This document shows, one piece after another, positions 51,143-60,340 of a stretch of 64,000 nt of DNA (positions are counted from its first letter, which is position 1; each line of letters opens with the position of its first letter). The notes beneath the pieces were generated by a model. The model was not told the origin of the DNA and searched no databases. It worked only from the letters and a program-made list of their open reading frames with translations. The translations under genes were made by a program, and so were the position numbers. Source of the stretch: Moringa oleifera (taxonomy: Eukaryota; Streptophyta; Magnoliopsida; Brassicales; Moringaceae); the NCBI GenBank assembly GCA_021397835.1, contig JAJFZO010000658.1:193501-257500 (forward strand), read 5' to 3'.

Positions 51143-51289
51143 GGAAGCTGTAGTTAAGGGGAATGAAGCCTGGTCCGAGGGCACTGAAAACAGGATCAGA
51201 AGGCTTTGATTGAAAGTTTGAAAACTGATGGCATGGACGAAGATGGCGGCCTTGAACCAGACAACATTCCCCTCAAAAAGAAAGCTTCC
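51143..51289 (-). ncRNA. MIR166: MIR166 precursor hairpin
   Basis: On the minus strand, the mature sequence (51178-51158) begins TCGGACCAGGCTTCATTCCC and is one base longer, identical to plant miR166. The star arm (51270-51250) begins GGAATGTTGTCTGGTTCAAG, the expected miR166* form. The two arms pair with the usual bulges, leave a loop of about 70 nt, and the lower stem is closed by AGCTTCC/GGAAGCT (51289-51283 with 51149-51143). miR166 cuts HD-Zip III transcripts (PHB, PHV, REV families), setting leaf polarity and meristem and vascular pattern. The precursor sits 2.6 kb from an HD-Zip I gene, which is not a miR166 target. A 96-codon frame over the hairpin is chance. Confidence 0.95.
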
Positions 51290-53886
51290 TGTAAAGTTCT
51301 CAATCATCTTTCTTGGTAGAAAGGCTTTTTCGTTGATTTTGCTTACAGTTTTCTGCTCCTGTGAGCGTCACCATTTATTGTGAGATATATCATAAATCTC
51401 ATCATGGACATAATGATTTGATTTACGAGACGGAAACAGAACACAGAGAGAGAGAGAGAGAGAAGTGGTCGTGGTCATTTCTGCAGGCAGCAGTATGGTT
51501 GGGCAATCAGAGTCCCTTTTGTATCTCTTTCATAATTAATTACTGTACGTAGACGCCCCATCCGTACACTGTATATACAGAAAATCAATCCTGTCGAACC
51601 TACCCTTAGATTTGGGTAATCATCATGACATGACAATGGTTGGCCTCCTACTTTTTCTTTTTTGTTTTCTTTTTCTGCTTCCATATATGAAAAAGAAAAT
51701 GCAAGTTTAGTAATTCAGATGCTGATGAAGAAGGGAAAACTTCCATGAGTAAATCAGCAGACTATCCCAGCTTTTCATACTCAACATGTTTCCTTACTTC
51801 CTCATGTTTTTGTTTGGGAGGAATGATTCACGTACCCATCAAAAATGGCTAAAGTTACTTGCACCATCCTCTTCTAAATAATTATATATGTTCTTTCTGA
51901 TATTCAAGATATATGACTAGCTCCATCCACTGATTTGACCATGTTGGCATCAAAATCAACACAGAAATTTCCACTTTCTTAAAGAAATTTCAACAAATTC
52001 ATCACCAAATCTGTTCAAGTTGCTTAAAGAAGACAAAGAATAGCAGGTGCATGAACCTTCGGTTGACCCAACTACACAATTTCCCTTATTTTAATGCAAC
52101 CGACAACACTGTTCCATCACCTTCAATTATATAATCCAATTCCAAGCTGGAGCAAATAAGAAAAATATCCAATCCGCTGAATACCATTATAAATGGGCCG
52201 ATGCTACAATGCCTTTCTTATCTTTCAGGTTTCAGCCCAGCCGTCTGAATGGGCAAGTTTCTGCTAGCTCCTGGCCTCTGGCACCAAGGTGCTCACTTTT
52301 GTCGGCAGTGTAGAAAGAGAACCACCCAACCAAACCAACACACGAAACACAGTACTATTGCACGTAACTTCTGCTCACCTACTTGTCCCACTTGGTGCAA
52401 ATATGTGACGAGCACGTATGCTTTAGAGACACCAGAGAACCATGCGGCCCAGCAGCATGAAGTTATTTATTTGATTGTTCGACAGCGGAGATCAATTTTG
52501 GCGTTGCTGGGTCAGGTCATCATCATCACCACTTTGCCTAAACGGAAAGAAACGATAATCATTAGCGCTTAAAGACAAACGACACGGTCATTTTCGTTAG
52601 CAGTTTGGTTCAGAGGTGATGAATCCCTTGCATTACGCCGCAGTCTTTTGGGATAAGGCAACTTAGTTTGCCCAGACTTGGATGCCTCTGTGATAGACCC
52701 ACCACGTAGAAACACCAAACCCAGCATGACCCACTGCTTTCGGTAACTGATATTCAACTGACCCCTTCCAGAATTTATCTTCATCCTTCTCTCTTATCTC
52801 CCTCAATCTATATTCATGCAATTTTGTGTGTTTCCCTACATGTCCAGGAAGCAACTAAGTTCTTTGTGATGTGTCCGTCAACTTCCTCATCAATAAAACT
52901 GGCCTGATTAATTTCAAACAGTACCGAAGGCATGTATCTTGGCCGACACCTGTACTTGGTCATGAAATGTGGAGTTTACATTCAATGAGCTCAACATGAC
53001 AGAGAGATGAACTTTGTCCACAGGCAAAACTGTGCCCATGATTAGCTATAAGTGTAAAACTTTTGCCTTTTCTTGCGTGATTTAACCTGAAAATCATGCT
53101 TTTCCTACCTAGTTTTGTCCATATCAGGCGACCCTATTCATGGTCCTCATCTTGTTGTCCGGAGAACTTGAATGAGGGGACGGCTTACCCCAAAGACTGG
53201 CTTTGCTTAGGATAAGATCATCCCCCTGAGCCTGCGTATATGCCAAATGTAACTTGCCCAAGCTGATGAAGGTCTTTTATTCAAAGGGTTTCTGGTGTAG
53301 AAAGTTAGATGCAGAGATCAAAGAATACTCTGCCAAAGAGATCCCATTGTACGTGCCCCTGTTAAATATATATATGATCAATCTCTCTGCATATCCCATG
53401 GTCAAGCTCAACCTAAATTCAGAAGTTAAAACTCCAATATCTCAAGTTGCAAAGGAAACTTAACAATTATTAATTAAAGGTAAAGCACACTGTTGAGAAA
53501 GCTGAAAGGCTAGCTAGCTCTTTTATTCTTTCCCATCATCATTGCACTTGCTCCCCTTTCATCAAGGTGGGAAGCAGCGGTGTTTGTAAAGGTGACAAAT
53601 ATATGCTGATGCAGTATATATATGATTTACATATAGAAAGTAAGAAGACTTGATGTCTCCACAAGGCATAAGAAGAAGAAGGCCGCACGATATGCAACCC
53701 CTTTGGTAAAGACAGAACAAGAAAGGTCTGAGTCACCAGGAAAGCGAAATCTTGTGAGATTACCTCCTTCATGCCCAACTATATATCTCACATGCATTCC
53801 TCCTGCCTAAAATTCTCTAGCACGCAGCCGCAATAACAGCAAAGGAACCAAAAAGAGCGCATCACAACTTGAGCTATAGAATTTGA
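51290..53886. other. Divergent intergenic region, MIR166 / HD-Zip I
   Basis: No protein gene is recognised. The region nearest 51290 should be the MIR166 promoter; it includes a GA tract at about 51447-51463. The right end is the HD-Zip promoter, with a TATA box at 53777-53784 and an ACGTG core (53350-53355). Confidence 0.5.
53777..53784 (+). promoter_or_regulatory. TATA box of the HD-Zip I gene
   Basis: CTATATATC lies about 105 bp before the start codon at 53887, a fitting distance for a TATA box and short leader. An ACGTG core about 430 bp further upstream would suit an ABA-responsive gene but is weak evidence alone. Confidence 0.45.
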
Positions 53887-54733
53887 ATGATGGAGGGAAC
53901 AGAGGATCTTCCTGCTGCAGAAGCAAATAATTCAGGGAAGAAGAAGATTAATAAGATGAAGAACAAGAGGAGGTTCAGTGATGAACAAGTGAGGTTACTG
54001 GAAACCATTTTTGAGTCAGAGACGAGACTTGACCCAAGAAAGAAGCAGCAGGTAGCAAGAGACCTTGGGCTGCAACCTCAGCAGGTGGCGATATGGTTTC
54101 AGAACAGGAGAGCTAGATGGAAGTCAAAACAGATTGAGCACCAGTACAGACTACTCAAAGCTGATTATGATAACTTAGCTTCCCAATTCGAGGCCTTAAA
54201 GAAAGAGAAACAGTCCTTGCTCATACAGGTACCTTAATTATCTCTTTCTTCCTTTCTCACGATCTGAAAATACTTTCTGAGCAACCAGTACCGGCAAAAT
54301 CACATCAATCAAAGAGAATAATTCTTTCTCTTTTCCATTTTTTCTTTGAAAACAGTTGCAGAATCTAAGCGAATTTGCAGGAAAGCATAGCAATCGAAGT
54401 TCTCCTATCAAGGATTTGGAAGGAAGTAAAGCAGATGGCGGTTCTGTAAATGAAAAGACAAAGTGTGACCCTGAACTGAAACCAGGTTTCTCAAGGAGAG
54501 GCTTGGATTATGATGGATTCATGTGTCCACGCAATGATAATACCAGAGATTTGGAGCTGTACAGGGAAGAAGGTCGTGATCAACTTCTGAACGTTGGGGA
54601 TCAAACAAATGGTTCTTCAACATCAGCTGAAAAATGGCATAGTTTTGATTCAGGAGGCTCATTTGATCAGTCATGCAACAGTTCCCTCTGGTTTTGGACT
54701 TCTGGAGCTGAAGCCTACAGCCTACTTCCATAA
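53887..54733 (+). CDS. HD-Zip class I transcription factor (ATHB7/12-like)
   Basis: Two exons, 53887-54228 and 54356-54733, are joined in phase 0 to give 239 residues. The homeodomain (about residues 25-82) reads [20 protein letters not shown] and ends in helix 3 with [17 protein letters not shown], the DNA-recognition signature. A leucine zipper follows at once ([20 protein letters not shown]). The intron lies at the end of the zipper, as in class I genes. The tail is acidic with the C-terminal SSLWFWTSG aromatic motif used for activation. The size and the [17 protein letters not shown] helix 1-2 wording match ATHB7/ATHB12, which bind CAATNATTG and moderate growth under drought and ABA. It lacks the START domain of class III, so it is not a miR166 target. 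Confidence 0.92.
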
Positions 54734-55311
54734 AGCTTGATGGCTTTATGAAAATTAGTTCTTGATGTCAGTTTGCCTTCGAAGATTGCAGAAGAAAATA
54801 GGATTGACAAGTAGACTGAGCTGCAAACGCAAGACAGGAATGTCAAATCAAGCATTCGATTCAAAGGTCTTCGAAAGATTTAGCCAAAGAAAAGTGAAAG
54901 CTCAATCCAGACCCCTAGAGAAAGTAGAGAAAGCAGATCCAAAAAGGGGTCTGGAGAATCTATAGGAAGAAGAAAGAATAAGCCATAGATACATCAGTGC
55001 ATGCAGTTTGATTGCTAGGCCGTATCCTTGGACACAGATGAGTACACGCATCAAATGCACAAGAGAAGTGACAGAATGCTTGATTTGTAAAACAATGAAA
55101 TTGTTCAAAATAATGCATTTGCTTACATTTTTCTTCTTATAATAATATAACTAGCAAAGCTTCATATTTGAAGCTTTGGCTTACAAATGAATGATATAAT
55201 AATTTTGTTGTTCTTTGACGCAAGCCTGGGACTTCATCTTTGACTGCTTCTTTTAGAGCCACCAGCTTGAATTTGCCCTTACTGCTGCTGATAACAAAAG
55301 CAGCTTTTACT
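54734..55311. other. Intergenic region, HD-Zip 3' end to copia LTR
   Basis: HD-Zip 3' UTR followed by ordinary AT-rich sequence up to the left LTR. A 67-codon plus frame just after the stop has no resemblance to any family. Confidence 0.5.
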
Positions 55312-55639
55312 TGCAGAAAGAATACAGGATACTGTAGAAGGCTAGGTTTTCCTTTTCCTATAAAAAGTATGGTGGCTGCTAAAAAAATTACTGAGTCACA
55401 TATATTTAAGTAAAAATTGCATTAGTCTTAATCATTGCACATGATATAACATAAATTTTATTTATAGAATAAATGTTGATGAGTCTATTTCTTGAGTTTG
55501 GGCTTCTCTAATTTGCTTTCGGCCTCTTTTGGTATTCTTGGATTTGGGTTTGTTGTGTTGCGCCTTAAGGTAAGTGACCTTAGGTTTGGATATTGGTTTG
55601 AATCCATTAGGAAAATAGATCTCACCCACTGACTTAACA
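55312..55639 (-). repeat. Copia 3' LTR (left copy)
   Basis: About 328 bp. On the minus strand it begins TGTTAAGTCAGTGGG and ends near TGCA. It is bordered on its inner side by the purine run GAGGAGAG (55647-55640), the polypurine tract. Its partner is 59680-60005. Confidence 0.8.
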
Positions 55640-55665
55640 CTCTCCTCAAACTAAAGGGAGATTCA

Positions 55666-56055
55666 TCAACCCGAAAGGTTGTTCAGGAAGACCTGAAATT
55701 GAGATTGAGAGAGGGGTTTGGTGATAACGCTAGTGAGCTCTTCCGGGGATGGAATGTAGTTAATCTTGAGAGATCCATTGGCAATGTGGTTACGAACAAA
55801 GTGAACATCAACCTCGATATGCTTGGTGAGGGAACAAAAGATGGGATTGACTACAAAAGCAGTGGCACTCTGGTTGTCACACCACAAAGTAGCTTGATGG
55901 TCAAGTATGAGCTTTGTTTCTCTAATTAGTGATTTTACTGAAGTAATTTCAGCCATGGCTTGAGCTAGGGCTCGATATCTAGATTCTGTACTAGAACGAG
56001 CAACAATATTTTGTTTCTTAGACCTCCAAAAAATGATGTTGTTGCCAAGAAACAT
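55666..56055 (-). pseudogene. copia RNase H remnant
   Basis: A 129-codon frame reads FWRSKKQNIVARSSTESRYR, then LWCDNQSATAF and KHIEVDVHFVR. These are the copia RNase H motifs. In the SSTESRY block the second acidic residue usually found (STEAEY) is Arg. It ends just before the polypurine tract, as expected. Confidence 0.88.
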
Positions 56056-56559
56056 ATAGTGATCACTAATGAAACGCTGATCATTGAGACAATATGCCTA
56101 ACCAGCACAAAAAAACCGTTAATTTAAATTATGATGAGGGTTAAAATATAAAGTCGAAACTCATTGTCCTTTTGAGGCAACGAATAAGAGGTTTACAAGC
56201 TTTCCAGTGAGTAATAGTAGGCACATATAAGAATTGGCTAAACTTGTTAACCGTGAAAGAGATGTCAAGACCGGTAAGGCTGAGATATTGGAGGGAGCTA
56301 ATAAGTTTTTGGTATGTTGTGGGATGTAGGAGAGAAGAACTAGAAGATAGGGATAATTATATTTTAGTGGAGATAATAGTGAGACGGGTTTGAAGAGATA
56401 TAAATTATGGGATTTGTGAAGATCAATGATGTATTTGGCTTGGGTTAAAAAGAGGCATTGAGAGGAACGATTAGCCTTAGGGAATAATTAAGAGAGCTAA
56501 GAGTTTCAAGTGGATACCTTTGATGGAGATGGGAAATGAACTGCTAAATGTGATGTGTG

Positions 56560-56900
56560 TTGTTGCTTGTCACAAGAATGTCATCCAAATAAAGTAAGAC
56601 ATAGATGCAGTGATCACCAGAAAGATGAAAAAATAGAGAGATGTCAGCCTTAGAATTAAGAAAATTTTACATTCCAAAAGTTAATTTTTGATGTTGTGAA
56701 ACCAAGCTCGAGGAGCTTGTTTGAGACCATAAAGAGCTCTTTTGAGACATATTGAGGTCGAAAAGGATCAATAAACTAAGCTATTTTTATTTGAGACATG
56801 AAAATAGCTTCTTGTAGATGATCATTGAGGAAGGCATTATGGACATCCAATTGTTGAATGTCCCAGCCTTTTGAAACAGTAACAAATAGCAATATTCTAA
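56560..56900 (-). pseudogene. copia reverse transcriptase remnant
   Basis: The minus strand shows QQLDVHNAFLNDHLQEAIFM near 56860-56800, ALYGLKQAPRAWF near 56740-56700, and VLLYLDDILVTSN near 56605-56570, where the catalytic Tyr-x-Asp-Asp is kept as YLDD. Internal stops and frameshifts make it non-functional. Confidence 0.82.
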
Positions 56901-57369
56901 TGGTGCAAAGCTTTATTACAGGGTTAAATGTTTGAGAAAAATCAATGCCAAATGACTATTGAAACCTTTTTGCAACCAATCTAGCTTTCTATCTTTCAAC
57001 ATTACCATCAGCATGACATTTGACTTTAAAGACTCATTTGTTGCCAATAATGATGGCTGATGTAAGCTGTGGTACAGCTGTATAGGTAAGAAATAATTTG
57101 GATTTGAATATGTTTGCTTGTACTTTAGTGATTATTGGATAAGTGCGTAGTTTGAGAGGTCTTGTTGGTCTAGTAAACAGTGAAGTGTGAGGTTGGGTAA
57201 TAGGGATAAAAGGTAAGATGGAAAGAATTGTTGAAGTAGTTATAGAGGGAATAAAGTAAAGGGAAGTGAAAGAAGGACTAGAAGGAGAATCCAGTGAAAG
57301 TAAAGCAGCAGATTCCAGAAAGCTTTGTTATGTGCCACTGTTACCACTAGTTGTTGATTCATGATTACA

Positions 57370-57780
57370 TTAAATAGATAGAGAGGTGGTTAAAAGGAAA
57401 GAAGTGTTAGAAAATATTGAGGTTAGACTAGAAGAAAGGGTAGGGAAGGGAAATTCAAACACATTGAAAGTGATATTTCTAGTGATGTAAGGGTGCAAAC
57501 GTTTATATCCTTGGTGAATAGGATTGTAACCTAGGAATAAACACTTAGCAGACCTAAACTCCATTTTGTATTTGTTATAAGGTAGTAAGTGTGGATAACA
57601 AGTGTAACCAAATATTTTCAAGAAATTATAGTTAGGTTGATTATGAAAAAGTAAACAAATTGGTGATTTATGGGATAGAAGGGGAGTGAGCAACCTATTG
57701 ATCAGGTACACTGCATTGTCAAAGGCTTCCCACCAGAACTGTAATGGCACAGAAGCTTGATTAAGTAATGTTAATCCTAA
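57370..57780 (-). pseudogene. copia integrase C-terminal remnant
   Basis: A 126-codon frame reads PLQFWWEAFDNAVYLINRLL, then FLKIFGYTCYP and KCLFLGYNP. These are the conserved end-of-integrase-core and following motifs of plant copia polyproteins. Confidence 0.85.
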
Positions 57781-58249
57781 CTTTGTGATGTGTTTGTGTT
57801 TTCTTTTAGTCTTGCCATTTTGTTGGTGTATGTGTGGGCATGGATGCTTAAAAGCTACTCCTTGTTAATGAAAAAATGGTAAGAATGATCTGTATTCTTT
57901 CTCCTAATCACTTTGAATTGTGTTGATTCTATTGTTTAAAAGATTTTTAATTTGTTTTTTGAAGTATATAAAGACTGGTAATGCTTGTGATTTATTTTTG
58001 AGTGAGTATATCCCAGTATATCTAATGAAATTATTAATAAAATGAATATAATATTTATTGTTTTCCTTTAGATAACAAATGAGATAGACTCCATAGATTT
58101 ACAAGAATTAATTTCATTGGCGAAGTGGTTTTAGATTAAGAAGAATTAAATGGTAGATTATGGCTTTTCCTAATAGCATAAGCTAAACGAAATGAAGAGC
58201 TTGTATTTACTTTAGAAAAAAGTGATACAATGTCTTTTGAGAGTCTTAA

Positions 58250-58805
58250 CAATTTAAACCGAAGGATGATCAAGGTGTCTATGCCAAATGTCACTATCTA
58301 TTGACATAGAATTGGAAAAACACAAAGGTAGGCTACCTTAACATTACTTAGACCTAACATTGTGGGCTACCTTGTTGACTACTGGATTGGTATTCGAGAG
58401 ATGATTATTGTTAAAAGAGTTGTGACTGGTAATGGCAGTGGCAACAAGGGGATGCAATAGACAGAGACCATCTTTAGCTTCTCCTTTTAATAATATTCTC
58501 TAACTGACGTGATCCTTCACGAAACAGTAATTATTGTCAAACACAACGAAGACATTATTATTAGAAATAAGTTTGGAAACACTTATAAGGTTTTTAAAAA
58601 TAACAAACACATGCAAGATATTTTTAAGATGCAACTTAGCATTCGATAAATGAATGGATAAGGTGTTGTAACCTATATGAGATATATTGAGACCTTTACC
58701 ATCCTCAACTGCTAGTTTCTATTTACCAGTGTAATCAGACCTCAAGAAAAGATTATCTGAGTCAGCAGTGACATGGTTGGAAGCATCACTGTCAACATAC
58801 CAGCC
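58250..58805 (-). pseudogene. copia protease and pre-integrase remnant
   Basis: WYVDSDASNHVTADS near 58805-58745 corresponds to the copia protease active-site block, in which the usual Asp-Ser-Gly reads Asp-Ser-Asp. WHRHLDHPS near 58300-58252 is the pre-integrase His motif. Stops and frameshifts separate the two. Confidence 0.7.
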
Positions 58806-58919
58806 AAGATCATTTATGGAGTCAGTTGATGCAAGGTATACATTTTGATTTGCATTACTATTGTTATTACTATTTAGTGCCTAAAAAGAGTTTTCAAACC
58901 TGTATAATAGTCATAGGTA

Positions 58920-59351
58920 GTGTGACCTTACTTTATGCATATTTGACAGATTGGCCTACTGTTGTTTCTGCCTCTTCCACGACTATTCATTCTCCTTCTG
59001 TTGCAGTCTCGATTGAAGTTGCCATTTCTCCACGAGGTAAAATTTTTGTGATTTTTATTGATAGCTATATTGACCACTGGATTGACATTGCTTATAATAT
59101 ATTGGTTGTACTACTCAAGTCACAACATTATAATCCTTTCCAATGTCAATAAGTAGAGCAGTGATGAATTTCAAGTCTAAAACTGGCTTACTTGTCATAT
59201 CTAGGCTATCTAAGATATTTTTGAGTTGGTTGTAGTATGTTGTAGTTGAGGCTAAGTCTTTCAGCTCCTGACCATGACCATGTGCTGTAGTATAGGTGTT
59301 GATTTGACTTAAAATGTCCAAGAAGATTTTGGACATTAACCAGCTTACCAA
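58920..59351 (-). pseudogene. copia gag remnant with zinc knuckle
   Basis: A 78-codon frame (59351-59115) reads TTTYYNQLKNILDSLDMTSK, typical of the UBN2/gag region of plant copia elements. Further on (about 59010-58920) an Arg-rich stretch is followed by CQIC and GH, a broken CCHC zinc knuckle interrupted by a stop. Confidence 0.65.
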
Positions 59352-59665
59352 TAAATGGTCTTGCTGGATCCATTCTTGATATTCTAGTTTATCTTCTTCT
59401 CTTATTTTTCCTTTATCATTTGTGAAGTATAGGCTTGCTGGTAGACAATACTTAATTTTTAGTAGAGATTTGTTTATTTTGTGATATTTTGCTAGAGCAA
59501 GAACTTGATTTTTTCAGATAATATAATTTTCTCTATCAAGCTTGAAACTGAACTAAAAACTGAAAGATGCAGAGAAGGAAAATAAATTCTTGAAGGGCTG
59601 ATTATTTACAGCATTAATACTGGAGTTAGAGCTAGTAAAGGAAGTCATGGCAATAAATCTCTAAA

Positions 59666-59679
59666 GGCTTTGATATTAA
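59666..59679 (-). other. Degenerate primer-binding site (tRNA-iMet type)
   Basis: TTAATATCAAAGCC directly inside the 5' LTR matches the usual plant copia site TTGGTATCAGAGCC at 11 of 14 positions. All three differences are G to A, as expected from decay of methylated cytosines on the opposite strand. Confidence 0.65.
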
Positions 59680-60005
59680 GGAAGAATTCAGAATACTATA
59701 AAAGGGTAGATTTTCCTTTTATTATAAAAAGTATGGTGGCTCCTCAAAAAATTATTGAGGTCCTATATATATATATATTACATTAATTTTAATCATTACA
59801 CATGACATAAGGGAAATTTTATGTCACGATGATCCGTTTGTGTTTGGAGCTTTGGGCTTCTTGTTGAGCTTTTCTATTTTGCCTCTTACATTTTTCAGTA
59901 TTCTCGGATTTGGGCTTGTTGTGTTGAGCATTTGGGTCAATGGTGTTGGGTTTGGGTACTGGTTTGAATCTATTAGTAAAGTGGACCTCACCCATTAACT
60001 TAACA
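59680..60005 (-). repeat. Copia 5' LTR (right copy)
   Basis: About 326 bp, aligning with 55312-55639 through shared runs such as TATAAAAAGTATGGTGG. On the minus strand it begins TGTTAAGTTAATGGG. The inner edge is set by the adjacent primer-binding site. Confidence 0.8.
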
Positions 60006-60039
60006 CTTAATTTGTCAGTGTCAGTGACATCATGCAAAT

Positions 60040-60041
<2 letters not shown>

Positions 60042-60121
<80 letters not shown>
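60042..60121 (+). tRNA. trnL-UAG: tRNA-Leu (anticodon UAG)
   Basis: About 80 bases with a long variable arm fold as a class II tRNA. The acceptor stem GACAGTT pairs with AGCTGTC. The D-arm is GCCGAGTGGTCTAAGGC (A-box TGGCCGAGTGG). The anticodon stem-loop has loop TTTAGG with anticodon TAG, and the T-arm/B-box is GGGTTCAAATCCC. The variable arm TCCGAAAGGGC is usual for Leu. There is no intron and no encoded CCA, as in nuclear tRNA genes. It begins 36 bp outside the copia 5' LTR. Confidence 0.96.
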
Positions 60122-60122
<1 letters not shown>

Positions 60123-60129
60123 CTGACCC

Positions 60130-60138
60130 TTTTTTTTT
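60130..60138 (+). terminator. Pol III terminator of tRNA-Leu
   Basis: A run of nine T starts 9 bp after the tRNA end, the expected RNA polymerase III stop. Confidence 0.8.
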
Positions 60139-60340
60139 AAAAAAAAAATTCTTAATATTTCAAATAAGTATTGTTGCAGTAAATTGATAAAACCAACGTT
60201 CTACTGGGAATCGGGGCAATAAATTGAAAGCTGACCCAGGGCTCGCTTTTGTTATCACTTAAAAAAGTCCCAATGTCAATTTCTGGCCACAAAACCACGT
60301 AAAACTCCCTGCAACCGCCTGCCATTGAGACCCAGAGAGA

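Larger units (their letters stand above)
55312..60005 (-). mobile_element. Decayed Ty1/copia LTR retrotransposon
   Basis: An element of about 4.7 kb is flanked by diverged direct LTRs and reads on the minus strand. Its order is 5' LTR, primer-binding site, gag with zinc knuckle, protease, pre-integrase and integrase, RT, RNase H, polypurine tract and 3' LTR. Integrase before RT is the Ty1/copia order. All coding parts are broken by frameshifts and stops, so it cannot move by itself. The LTRs differ at roughly a quarter of positions by eye, which points to an old insertion. No clean 5-bp target duplication was found (TTACT on the left against CTTAA on the right). Confidence 0.88.

Noticed and set aside
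51017..51307. 96-codon minus-strand frame
   Set aside because: It overlaps the MIR166 hairpin; conservation there belongs to the RNA, and the peptide has no family resemblance.
52249..52572. 107-codon plus-strand frame, Cys-rich at its start
   Set aside because: The Cys spacing matches no zinc-finger family I recognise, and the tail is random in character.
55328..55332. Alternative left LTR edge at TGTAGAAGG with flank GATAC
   Set aside because: Alignment of the two LTRs continues further left to 55312, and the right copy meets the primer-binding site only with the longer boundary.
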